A stretch of DNA of 64,000 nt from Gigantopelta aegis (Eukaryota; Mollusca; Gastropoda; Neomphalida; Peltospiridae), in the NCBI RefSeq assembly GCF_016097555.1, contig NC_054704.1, positions 23,748,231 to 23,812,230 on the forward strand. Direction: 5' to 3'. The position numbers were made by a program, and so were the translations under genes. Below are positions 23,510 through 35,600 of this stretch, piece by piece. Under the pieces are notes generated by a model. The model was not told where the DNA came from. It was given only the letters and a program-made list of their open reading frames with translations, and made no database searches. The stretch's first letter is position 1; the number at the start of each line of letters is the position of its first letter.

Positions 23510-26500
23510 CTATATGGGGCGTGCGCCATGCAGGGCTGCCACTTGAGGTGTGATCTCAGGCTCGTTGCAGGAGGATGGAGACTGGGACCAGTCCCCGAGT
23601 CCCATGTTGGGATACTGGACGCGATGCATAAGTCGACGTGAAAGGTGGTACGGCTGTGTTCTCTCCAGGTGAGACAGCACCATCAAGACTTGTCTGAAAA
23701 AAATCAGAGATAAAAGGAAGGAAATGTTATATTTAATGATGCACTCAACACATTTTATTTACGGTTATATGGCGTTGGACATATGGTTATGGACCACTCA
23801 GATACTGAGAGAGGAAACCCGCTGTCGCCACTTCATGAGCTACTCTTTTTCAACTAGCAGCAAGGGATCTTTATTATGCATCATCCCACAGACAGGATAA
23901 CACATACCACAGCCTTTGATATACCAGTCATGGTGCATTGTCTGGAGCAAGAAATAGCCCAATGGGCCCACTGATGGGGATCGATCCCAGACTGACCGCA
24001 CATCAAGCAGACGCTTTACCACTGGGCTACCTCCAGCCCCCAGAGATAAAAGATGCAGTTTTGCAGTACAGTAATAATTCAACAGATGTTATTGGTTTAA
24101 AATGTTTCACAAAGTTGCCTTAATATTCTTCCAGTATTCACAGTAAAATGCAATGCCGTTGATTACTAATATCAGAGGCACACAGATTAAATGACTTCAA
24201 ATAGTATATACTGTATGTACATTACTCTGTAGTGACATTGGTTCAACATTTTCCATAGAGTTGCTTTAATATTTGACAGAATGAATTCATAAATAAAACA
24301 TAAGAATAACTTAAAATATACTCCATGAATACATTAATCTTCAGCTAACACTAACTATGATATGGGTTACTGCTAATATTTTTTTAAACATAAGCTAAAA
24401 TTAACAAAGTATTGGTAATAAGCAGGATATGACAATGTCACTTGCTGAACAAAGTACTTTTTAGGACCAATTAAATTTGGTTATTTGCAGGACATAATTT
24501 ATAGGGCCATTTAGTAAGTAAAAAAAAAGAGAAGAAATTATCCTTTACCAAAAACATCAGGCACCAAACAATTATACTTTTATTACTTTTATTCAGAAGG
24601 AATAACATTTTGAAGAGACTAACCAATTTTAGCTGACACCATTATGTGATAATAAAAAAAACCCAATCCATTCTGCAGCTGAATGTGTCCTTGTTACTAG
24701 GATCCAGTTTATGCTTTTCTAAGGACTTTTTATCTTTGCATTTCTACTCTTGAATAGTCCTATATGAATCTAGAGTTTCAAGCATATCCTATATCATACA
24801 GGTAAACTGTCTATACTTGATTTGCAATGGGATAATAAACAGGTGTAAATAATGTAGGACAGCAAAGTGTACCTGTGCAGTGGAGGAATGACATCCTTGG
24901 TGCTGAGGGAGCCTCTAGTACACACCACATTGGAGCTACCCATACAGTCACACCACATGTGGATACTATTGCCTGGCAGTCGGTTCTCAACCGCAAAGAT
25001 CCCACCTGCCCATCCATTCAGCAGTGTGTACACAGTAACACCTTTCCTCACCTGTTAACACAAAACAAAATTCATTAAATATAGTGTATATGATAATGCC
25101 ATTTCTCACTTAACAACCCAAAACAAAATCCATTAAGTTGAACATATGTGTATTTGATAACACTTTTTTTTCTCTTGACAAATGCAAGTCAAAATTCTCA
25201 ATATTTTATTTTATTATGAAAATGACTAATCCTTCAACACCTTAAAAATAAATTATTATTGGGATACAATCTGCCATCTGTAATTAAATCTGTTTTCTAT
25301 CTTTATTTGACATACAAAGGTATTTGCATATACTGTATGAAAACTACAGTAATGGTATAAAGGTAGTACTAAACCAAATAACTTCCGGCTGGGTCAAAGT
25401 TCGAGGTGCACCGAACTTTTGATAGAGAAGTGAACACCACAAGTCCTGTGATTGGTTATAAATGTGAGTGTGTTGGTTGTAAAAAATAATAGTTTCATCT
25501 GGGTAAAAAAAATGTGCAATTTTATTTCATCTAGTACCAATGTGTCAAGTAGCCTTGTGCTTGAAACATGTATGGGGTACCTGTAAAAAAAAGTACTCGA
25601 ATTTTGTGTGAAACTAGGGTAGTCATAGACGCTACCCGTTATCTCAGAAACGAGCAGCTTGACCCCCATTTTTTTCTGATTCACTTTAAGTGTAAGGGGT
25701 GGTAGTATTTATATCCGTGGCGTTTATGTCGGTTGATACGTTGCAGGTAGGAGTTTTAGCCACATATGTTACTATTGTCGTCTATGGGATTTGATTTGGT
25801 AGTATACACCCTATAGCACATATTCAGTGCATAATAAAAAATATTATGATTTTGTCATTTTATTTAATTAAACTATACTGGTTGATTAATTAGCCATCAC
25901 TCGATCATGCAGGTTCACAATGACCTTGACCTTGACAATAATCTCTGTACATGGCTCAGAATGGAGTTTGAATCAAAGTTAGCACTGAAGAAAAGTTGGT
26001 TTTGGCCTATAATTCGTACTGTAAAGATTTCAATAATTTCTTTTTACATGGTATTTGACTTGCCATATACAACTGCTCTTAAATATGGTATTATATATAG
26101 GCAACCTGAACTAAGATTTTAATAGCAATTTATTTTTATATTAAAAATAGCATGTGCCAATAGTGGGTTAATGTCTTTAGTTTCCATTAACATTGTTAAT
26201 GTTTTATGTATGAAATTCTGAAAACTCAAATTTGTAAAGAAGTTGATTTTTATTGTCATTTTGACATATTTATAGGGTGCTAAGTTATATTTTAGACAAA
26301 TTTGTAGTTTTATGCAAAATTTAAAGTAAATTTGAAGAAAAGCTTGACCAAAAACATAATTAAATTTGTTGTCACTATTGTGCCTTCTGTTCTTATTTGT
26401 ACATAACAATAAGGTTGTTAAACATATACTTAGATCTCCAGATCATTTTTTTTCTCTTAATAATCACTTAGTTAGCTCTCATGAAAAGCATTTTGAGTTT

Positions 26501-29500
26501 ATACTAGATTCAGAACCAATTTTTTTCAGATTTGATTATCTGCCTTGGATTAAGTTGATAATTTATTTTATTGTTAAAGCTGTATTACCTAATGTTACTA
26601 GCTAAATAAAATGCTGGATTACAGATTGTAGGAATACATCTAATGTACATATTGTATTCATCCGGATAAGAAAATAATGCAAGAAAATAGATGTTCGGGT
26701 AATTTTGTCATTTAAAAATAGTTTTTTTCAGTAATTAATCAAAAATAAATGTGTTAAAGCTGCAAGATTATTCCAGATATCACAACTATTAAAACCTCCA
26801 ACTACAGTAGGCTATAAATAAAATATAGTCAGGAATATTGGTGGCTGCCAATAGTTTTGATGGTTCATTATGAAAATCAGCATGGCCGATGGATTTGAAA
26901 TTCCCATACCTGGTAACTTGAAGACACCCACACCCAGCATACGGGATTTCGCCCAACACTAATGTACAGGACATTAAGTCATTACTTCATACAGGTACAG
27001 TCATGTTTGTGTTTCCTTCTTCAGACAGTGTAGTTTTTTAATACTGATATTTCTTTGATATGCCTGTTAAGGTCTTCAAAATGTAGGGGCCAATCAAGTG
27101 CATGTGTTTTAATGGAATGCTTTAAAGGGGTAGAGGTACTCTGACTATCTTTGTTGTCTCTACATATATACCCGAGTACACACACACAACTGAAAGTAAA
27201 TATCTTCAGGAGTTTTATTTTAAAACATTTTGTTGTTTAATATGACATATTGCATTTGTACAAAACTGTGTGCAATATATAAGCCTTATGAGGTGTACAT
27301 TATATTAGGTTGCACTGTAGAAACAACAGTTTCAGTGAGGTTGTCAGTTTATGTCAGAATACACCAGACCCTGGTTGTCATAAAGACACACAGCTGGACA
27401 CTTTTTGAAAAATGTATGTTATCAGTATAGGTAGTACTAAACCAAATAACTTCCGGCTGGGTCAAAGTTCGAGGTGCACCGAACTTTTGATAGAGAAGTG
27501 AACACCACAAGTCCTGTGATTGGTTATAAATGTGAGTGTGTTGGTTGTAAAAAATAATAGTTTCATCTGGGTAAAAAAAATGTGCAATTTTATTTCATCT
27601 AGTACCAATGTGTCAAGTAGCCTTGTGCTTGAAACATGTATGGGGTACCTGTAAAAAAAAGTACTCGAATTTTGTGCGAAACTAGGGTAGTCATAGACGC
27701 TACCCGTTATCTCAGAAACGAGCAGCTTGACCCCTATTTTTTTCTGATTCACTTTAAGTGTAAGGGGTGGTAGTATTTATATCCGTGGCGTTTATGTCGG
27801 TTGATACGTTGCAGGTAGGAGTTTTAGCCACATATGTTACTATTGTCGTCTATGGGATTTGATTTGGTAGTATACACCCTAAAGAGTATGTAATCTAGTA
27901 AATAAGTTAATTTGGAATTTTGTCAAACAGGGCCACATTGTAGAGTATTTAGTTTTAGCCAATCTGTATAAAATGAATTTTAAAATGGTCAGTTTACACA
28001 AAAGTTTATAAACCAAATACTAAATTTTGTAGTCACTTTGTATTAATTTTTTTTTTTTGCAAATGGCTAATTTAGTAATGGGTAAAATGACTCCATTTTT
28101 AGACACTGACTGAGAATATAAAAATTGATCTAGTCAACATATCTTGCCAATGTATAAAATCAGGATAAAATCTCTTCTTTGACACAAGTCACTGATTTGT
28201 ATATTTATCAACAACACAAACCTCTTCTCTCGTTCCCTTAGTGATGGCTAATTGGAGAACAGCATCAGCAAGGACATTTTCGTACTGTCGATTGCGGAAT
28301 GTGCTAATTTCATCAATCATCAGTCGCTTGGAGCTGTGCACTGTCAGCACATAGTGATGGAGATTAGGCTGGATGTCTGGAACTGAAATATAGTTAGATA
28401 TAAACATCACTAAAATATAATTAAATATAAACATATCGACAAGCCATGCACTGTCAACACATAATGATGGAGATTAGGCTGGATGCCTGGCACTGAAATA
28501 TAATTAAATATAAACATCTCGACAAGCCATGCACTGTCAACACATAATGATGGAGATCAGGCTGGATGCCTGGCACTGAAATATAATTAAATATAGGATA
28601 TATACATGCCCACCATATATACTGAACAAAAAAAGAAACTTCCGATTTGTACATAATTTATAGTATTTGTTGTGTTAAAGAATTCATTGTGTAATGAAAT
28701 TATATAGGTAGTATTAGCCTTGAGCTGTATTATCAGGATTCATGAATTTTATCGATTATTTTTGCACTGTTAATCGTCGACAACGTGAAATTCAATTTAC
28801 ATGTGCATGCATGGTTCGACATGTCCTGTGTAGTATTCGGTCAATTTGTTTTACTTGTCTTACTGACAAATGTTGTCAAGTGAACGAAAACGCTTCAAAA
28901 TTTGTAAAAAAAAATTAATGTTTTTTTTACATTGTAGCATTTTCAGTATGCCAAGAATACCCAATAATTTACGCGAACGGGCGATTGGCATGCTTGATGC
29001 TGGCATGTCAACAGAAGACGTTGCACAAGGCATGTTGGGAGTTCTAGTCGAGCGATACGAAATCTTCGCGTAAGATTTCGAACGACAGGAAGCACCAACG
29101 ACTTGCCACGTCGTGGACGTCCGCGTGTTACAACGCGTGGTCAAGACCGCTATATCATGAACACGCATTTGCGCAATCGATTCCAAACTGCCACTGCTAC
29201 TGCTGCTAACTCAACTGGGCTTCATAATAACCGAATCAGTGGGCAAACTGTTCGTAATCGTCTGCGGGAGAACGGTTTACATGCATGACGTCCTTACGTC
29301 GGATGCATTTTAACGCAACGTCATCGTCTAAATCGGGCACGTGTACACTCGTTGGATACGGCGACGCTGGAATACCGTTCTTTTTTCAGATGAATCCAGA
29401 TTTTCTTTACAACGTGGTGATGGCAGGGTGTGCGTCTACCGTAGCAGAAATGAATGCTATGCTGACTGTTGTGTTCTTGAACGAGATCGTTTCGGGGGTG

Positions 29501-32500
29501 GGGGTTGTGTCATGGTCTGGGCAGCCATTGCCCATGGTTATCGTTCACCACTAGTCGTTACTGATGGCAATTTAAATGCTCAACGTTACCGCGATGACAT
29601 TCTCGCTCATCACGTCATTCCTCTGTTCCATAACAACGCCAACATCTCGATTTTTCAGCATGATAATGCCACCTCTCATACAGCTAGAGACACTGTAAAT
29701 TTTCTTAGGACAAATAACATTGATTTCATTGATGACTGGCAAGCTAAAAGTCCTGATCTCAACCCCATCAAGCATGTCTGGGATAGTCTGGACAGACGAT
29801 TGAGGCGTCGTCCCAACCCACCCGCTAATGTCAACGAACTTCGTCAAGCGCTCATTCAGGAATGGAACAATATTCCACAGAGTTTAGTCAATTCTATGCG
29901 CCTGCGATGCACCGCAGTGGTCAATTCAAGAGGTGGTCATACCTGTTATTAAGTGGGTGGGGTTTTTTTTTAACCCCTACCACTTGGTCAAAATTTCTCC
30001 CAGTTTCTGTTAACCTATGGCCATGATTTTTGCACCAAATGATGCATCATGGAACACTCTTTAAACGCATATATAACAATTATTCCCCCGGTTTGTTTTC
30101 ATCAAGTTATGTTCTAGCAAAGTTAGCGGAAGTTTCTTATTTTGTTCAGTATATATAGCCACTTCTATGCTAAGAGACAAAGATGGAATATTCCATTGCT
30201 GTTGAATTTTTACGAATTTATCTTTATACACAATATTTAGCATGAGGTATCCATGGTAGTCGACTGGACCTAAATGCAAAAAGATCATTGTGAGGCGAGG
30301 CATCTGATCAGACAGTTACAAAAAAGGCAGTTGGCTGTACAGAACAAGAGAAAGAAGCATTCGAAATGATCAGAAACTGTTAAACTGGCCTTGCATACTA
30401 CATTATAGATTCAAAAGCAATAACTTATTAAAACATTCTAACAAAATATTAGCAGATACCAAAGCAACCCATTCTGCAGCAGCAATAAAAATACATGTCA
30501 AGCCACATCACTATCAACCCCATCACAAAATATAACCCCAACTACATTAGTCACCAGGATCCAGTTCACGCTTTTTACTGACATTTTACCATAACAATGT
30601 TATATTAACATATCTACTTTTGAACAGTTTTAAACGAATCTACATTCTCTGGCAAATATATTACAGTGTAAAATGACATAAACTTGATTTGCATGGGACT
30701 AATAAATGCCACATATTTTCAAATCTATCTTAGCACTAAAATATTGTAAAACCATCGAAAGTTTTGATGTTACTATGATACGGTTTTACAATATAGTTCC
30801 TCTAAGATATTGTAAAACCATCGAAAGTTTTGATGTTACTATGATACGGTTTTACAATATAGTTCCTCTAAGATATTGTAAAACCATCGAAAGTTTTGAT
30901 GTTACTATGATACGCTTTTACAATATAGTTCCTCTAAGATATTGTAAAACCATCGAAAGTTTTGATGTTACTATGATACGGTTTTACAATATAGTTCCTC
31001 TAAGATAGCTTCCAAAATATGGGTCCAGGTTTAAACAATGTTTGAGATTAAAGTTGTCCAAACAAGTTTAAACAAGTTGCTCACACATTTTTCTTTAAAA
31101 TGGTACTACATCTGAATATCATACTACACACTTACCAGTACTCCAGTGGTTGAATGCCAGACACAGTATAATGTATTCTCCCATTTCCAGCATCACGTTA
31201 CAACCGATGAAGCAGCGCAGCTGTCGTTGACTGTGTGCAATCATCTTTCCCGTCGCACAGTTTGGATTGGTTGAGTTCCGCAACACCAGTATACACAAAT
31301 CTAAAGTGGATTTTGTGTCCTTGTTTGGTCCTCTGTAACAAAAAACATAAAATATAATGCGAAAATACCACACAATTTTATGTAAATGTTTTTAGTATTA
31401 TTCCTTTAAGTTTAAGTGGTTACTAACAGTCTGTATCATATATCATGTATATATTACAACTTCATGTCATTTATTTCATCGAAGACATTACATTTATATT
31501 AACATCTACCAAAGCTAACCAGCAACTTTCATTGTAATACACAAAACGTTTTCGATTTTTCCCTAAAATATCATAAAAGTTAGAAAAACCCATGAAAAGA
31601 ATACTTACCGATTCAAATATAAACTTTACTTTATGTATTTATAAAATAATTAAGTGAATATATGTGAGTAAAAGTTATAAACTTATACCCACTCAATGTG
31701 GTTTTTGTCAACAATTAATCCAGTAGTCTGCAGGTTATTTAAAGATAAATAAACCTGACATCAAAAGATATAATGGATCGTCAGTTTCTGGACTTATTAA
31801 CAGCATTATACCAATTCAATTATAAGATTTAAGCATTTAGAATAAATAATGGGGGAAGTGGCAGGCAATTTAATATACACCCACCACCAACAAATAAGGG
31901 AAAATATGCAGCAAACACCTCATGAATAAAAGAATAATAATGTTGATAGAGATTTTTATACGAGCTTGTGTGTCGTACTAATTTTACGAAACAAGTGTCA
32001 GGATTATTGTATTACCCGAGCGAGAGTGAGGGCAATACATGAATCCTGACACAAGTTTCGTAAAATCAGTACATTCACATGCAAGTGTAATAATTTCTTT
32101 ATTATCCACATTTTCCAAAATATTATTTTCATGAATAACAAGCTAGGACCATGTCAAAACACCACAAATTTAACTAAAAAGAGTCGACGAGACTACATCA
32201 TTTTCTGAAATGACATCATTTTGATAAGCGGTTACACTGTGGAAGTCGCATTAAGTTATGATGTCGCTTTACAAAATTATGTCATTCACTGTGCATATAA
32301 AATCATTATGGCACAAGTGGGTCATACTGGTTATATTTCCCTTAATATCTTGAACTATGTGGATAATAAATTCAAATATGTTTTTAGGAATATGTTGCAG
32401 GATGTGAGATTACAGCTTTGGTATTTTGCTAGTTAAATTCAACAAGTGCGAGTCAAAAGCTCATCACCCACCTGGTACCTTCCTGAAACAAGCCCAACTC

Positions 32501-32633
32501 GAGCTCGGTTGTCTCAAACACTGTGAGCTTGATGATCTTCATAGGCTGTAGAGCATTCGACGGGAAGTCGCCCTGGAATCGACTCTCTCGCCAATCAGGC
32601 TGAACCTTACACACATCAACACTGTCAAAGTGT
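23510..32633 (-). CDS. CAPN15: CAPN15 exons 8-12: C-terminal SOH region
   Basis: Exons 32472-32633, 31136-31332, 28222-28382, 24873-25051 and 23510-23693 encode the small-optic-lobes homology region that replaces the usual C2-like/EF-hand parts of classical calpains. Recognisable segments are [11 protein letters not shown] and [17 protein letters not shown] (exon 9), [15 protein letters not shown] (exon 10), [17 protein letters not shown] and [16 protein letters not shown] (exon 11) and [20 protein letters not shown] (exon 12). The stop codon is at 23510-23512. Confidence 0.94.
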
Positions 32634-35600
32634 CTGCAAATAACAAGCATTTTAGACATAACAAATACTTTAGACATAACAGACTGAATAGTCACAGACT
32701 CAAGCTCTCGAATACAGCAATGTGCCTATGTGGACAGGGAAAAGAGACAACAACCCACTTCCTCTAGGATTGCAGCCAGCACCAATAAATAAGAGACCAG
32801 ATATGGCCTGCTTATGTATCCCGGCAGAAAAATTACATGATGACAAACTAAAAATTTGTGCTGGATAAAAACCATGCACAAAATGCAGCTGCCCGTCGGA
32901 AAGGCTTTGTGATATCACAGTTTGGTACAGAATCTGTGCATTTTAGCATTAAAGTCTAGCAGAGAGAATCTGTGCCATTTATGATTTACATTTTTATAAA
33001 TTTCCCACAATAATTTCAGAGCAATTTTTTGACATCACTGCCTAGCTATGGTAGATAATGTATTGATTTTGACAATATCTTACATTCTTCGTCCAGGATT
33101 ATTAGTAGACCATGTTTAGAGCTAGGCAAAACTAGTGTTAAAGGGACACACCCTAGTTAGTTATTTGTTAACCATTACGGCGTTGTTTTTCGCTATTAAA
33201 CCCCATTTTTCACAAATAAAATTGCACTTTACTTACATTTTATTATTTAGAATACACATTTCCATTCACCTGAAGTGCTTTTTGGTAATCCTGATGTTTG
33301 TAAAACCACGAAATGCATTTTTTGCATTTTTTCACAAGACGTGCTATCGAGAAAAAACCGTTAAGCAAGCGAGGTCCAATCTATTTTTAGAGGGAATCTT
33401 CCTGTGTAACGTCACAGATGTTGGTATACCACGTGACCGTTATTAGAGGCACTGATTTTCCGTGATCGCGGAATCGCGGACGGAATCGCGGAAATACCTA
33501 TCTGAAACGGAATTCCCGATTTTTTCCCAAAACATTATTTAACTTTAAATAGCGCATTTGATTAATTAAAAAAAAAAATTCGAACTAGAAACTATAGACA
33601 CCGACATCTGCCTGTGCTACGCTACGACACTAGTACCTTTGTATGTTACACCAAATGTTTAATGTAGAGTATCTAGACGTTTTACCAGTCGTGTTTTCTT
33701 TGCTTATTCCCGGCGATTTAACGGGAAAAAACGAACATTGTGAGCTAAAATTGTCCGATATTTACTCAAGTGAAAGATATATTATGTTATGTTTGCTTAA
33801 TAATTTTTAACATTTGCGGCATTGCCATATTTCCGATCTCACAAAGGAATGCAGTAGTATGCCAGGCTTTGTTCAAAATAAATTATATAAGGGAAGTGGT
33901 TTATAGTGTGATCGTTTGTAATTATTTTCTCGATAATATCGTAAAGAAAAGCGAAAATGTCCGAAGTCTGTGTGAAACAAAAACAGAATTTGTTTAATAC
34001 TGAAACGGAAAAAAACAGATTTTGTAACATTATGAAACGGAAAAGGGAAAAATCTGAAACGGAAAATCAGTGCCTCTACGTTATCATTTCGGTTCAGTTT
34101 GTTTTCTCGTGCACGGTTCGCGCAATCAACATCCGATTTGTTGTAGTTCATTTGTGAGATTTTTCTTCACAGTTCGTGAACATTTTCAGTAACAATAAAG
34201 TTCAGACAAGTAAGTGTCTCAATACAAAACGTTACAAACCCTTAAAACCAATAATTTTGCTAAGTCTTACGATATCTGGAGAGGGGATACAACCAGGACA
34301 GAACAGTTGGAACATGTCCAGGAGAGGTGAAAAGAACGCACCCCAAGTCTGTGTGCACTCTGTGAAATTTGTCGTGACGTAGGCATTGTTGTGCTTCGAG
34401 CGACATCTACCGATGACATCAGAATACTAACTTTCAAAATTATTTCAAGCAATTGGGACATGGGGATTCCCATGGTATTTATCGATATAAAACCTGCTTT
34501 TTCACTCCATTTGATAAAAACGTGATCTACCGTATATCGCTGTGTATTAGCCGACTTTTTGATACAAAAATTATCAAGTCAAAAGCTGGGGTCAGCTTAT
34601 CTAAGGAGTCAACATTTTATAGTAAATGTAAAGTTAGAATAGTGACGTCACGGCTCGACTCGATCTATTGTCATTATTGTGCTCTGCATTTCCGCTTTCA
34701 TAAAGGTTTAGTATTGCATTTTAACACAAGCTATTACAAATAAAAGATATTAAAATTGTATATATATGTTCATCTTTAATAAATGTTGGTGTTTAAAAGT
34801 TATTTAGTAATATTTATCTGTTTAAACAACAATAAATGGTGACCGATCAAAACAATTTCGGAAAACTTTGCAGGTCACGTGTCATTACAAAACTGCTTAC
34901 TAAACTGGTGAACATGTTAATTATTCCAGCTTCATTTGTTTTGTTTGTCGGCTTGGGATTAATCGACACGGGTGGTTGGGTATGGTAGGGCATAGCCGAC
35001 TAGTAATGAAAAGACCGATTAGCACAATCAACAATGCAAACAGTCACTGTGTTTTTAACGTGTGGCTGCAATCAAGAATGTAAGAGAATAAAACAAATGA
35101 CTGAAAGGTAAGTGTTTAATACTAACTGCAATAACAACAGTAATAAATTTGAAAGTCGTTTCATGTTAAAGGGTCGCATGCTATCAAAATATAATCAAAA
35201 GATTAAAAGTGAGTTCACATAACAAAAAGCATTAAAACCCCAGCCGTCAAATAAATATTTACTACGACCAACAAATTGCATACGAGTACAACATGAGTTC
35301 CAAGAGAAAACTATGTGCATACGATGCTAGCTTCAAATTACGTGTAATTGAGTTTGCTGAAAATTCGAATAATTGTGCAGCAGCAAAACAGTTTGATGTT
35401 AATGAGCGACAAGTTCGTAATTGGAGAAAGGAGAAAACCGTTCTTGCCGATATGCCAAAAACAAAGAAGGCCAGACGACATTCGGTGTCCCCAAACTTAG
35501 CACTAGAGGAACTGTTGGAGCCCTGGGTTTCGGAGCAACGTCAGGCTGGCCACATCGTGACACGAGTTATGATTCGTCAACGCGCATTATACCTTTGCAA

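Noticed and set aside
25394-25684. 96-codon frame in the twin elements as a host gene
   Set aside because: It starts and ends inside a mobile element, resembles no known protein and is identical in both copies simply because they are recent.
30706-31008. 100-codon open frame as a repeat protein
   Set aside because: Non-coding MITE with 66-bp tandem units; the frame stays open only because the unit is a multiple of three.
34453-34743. Open frame across the pogo left end
   Set aside because: It crosses the transposon boundary at 34530 and has no recognisable domain.
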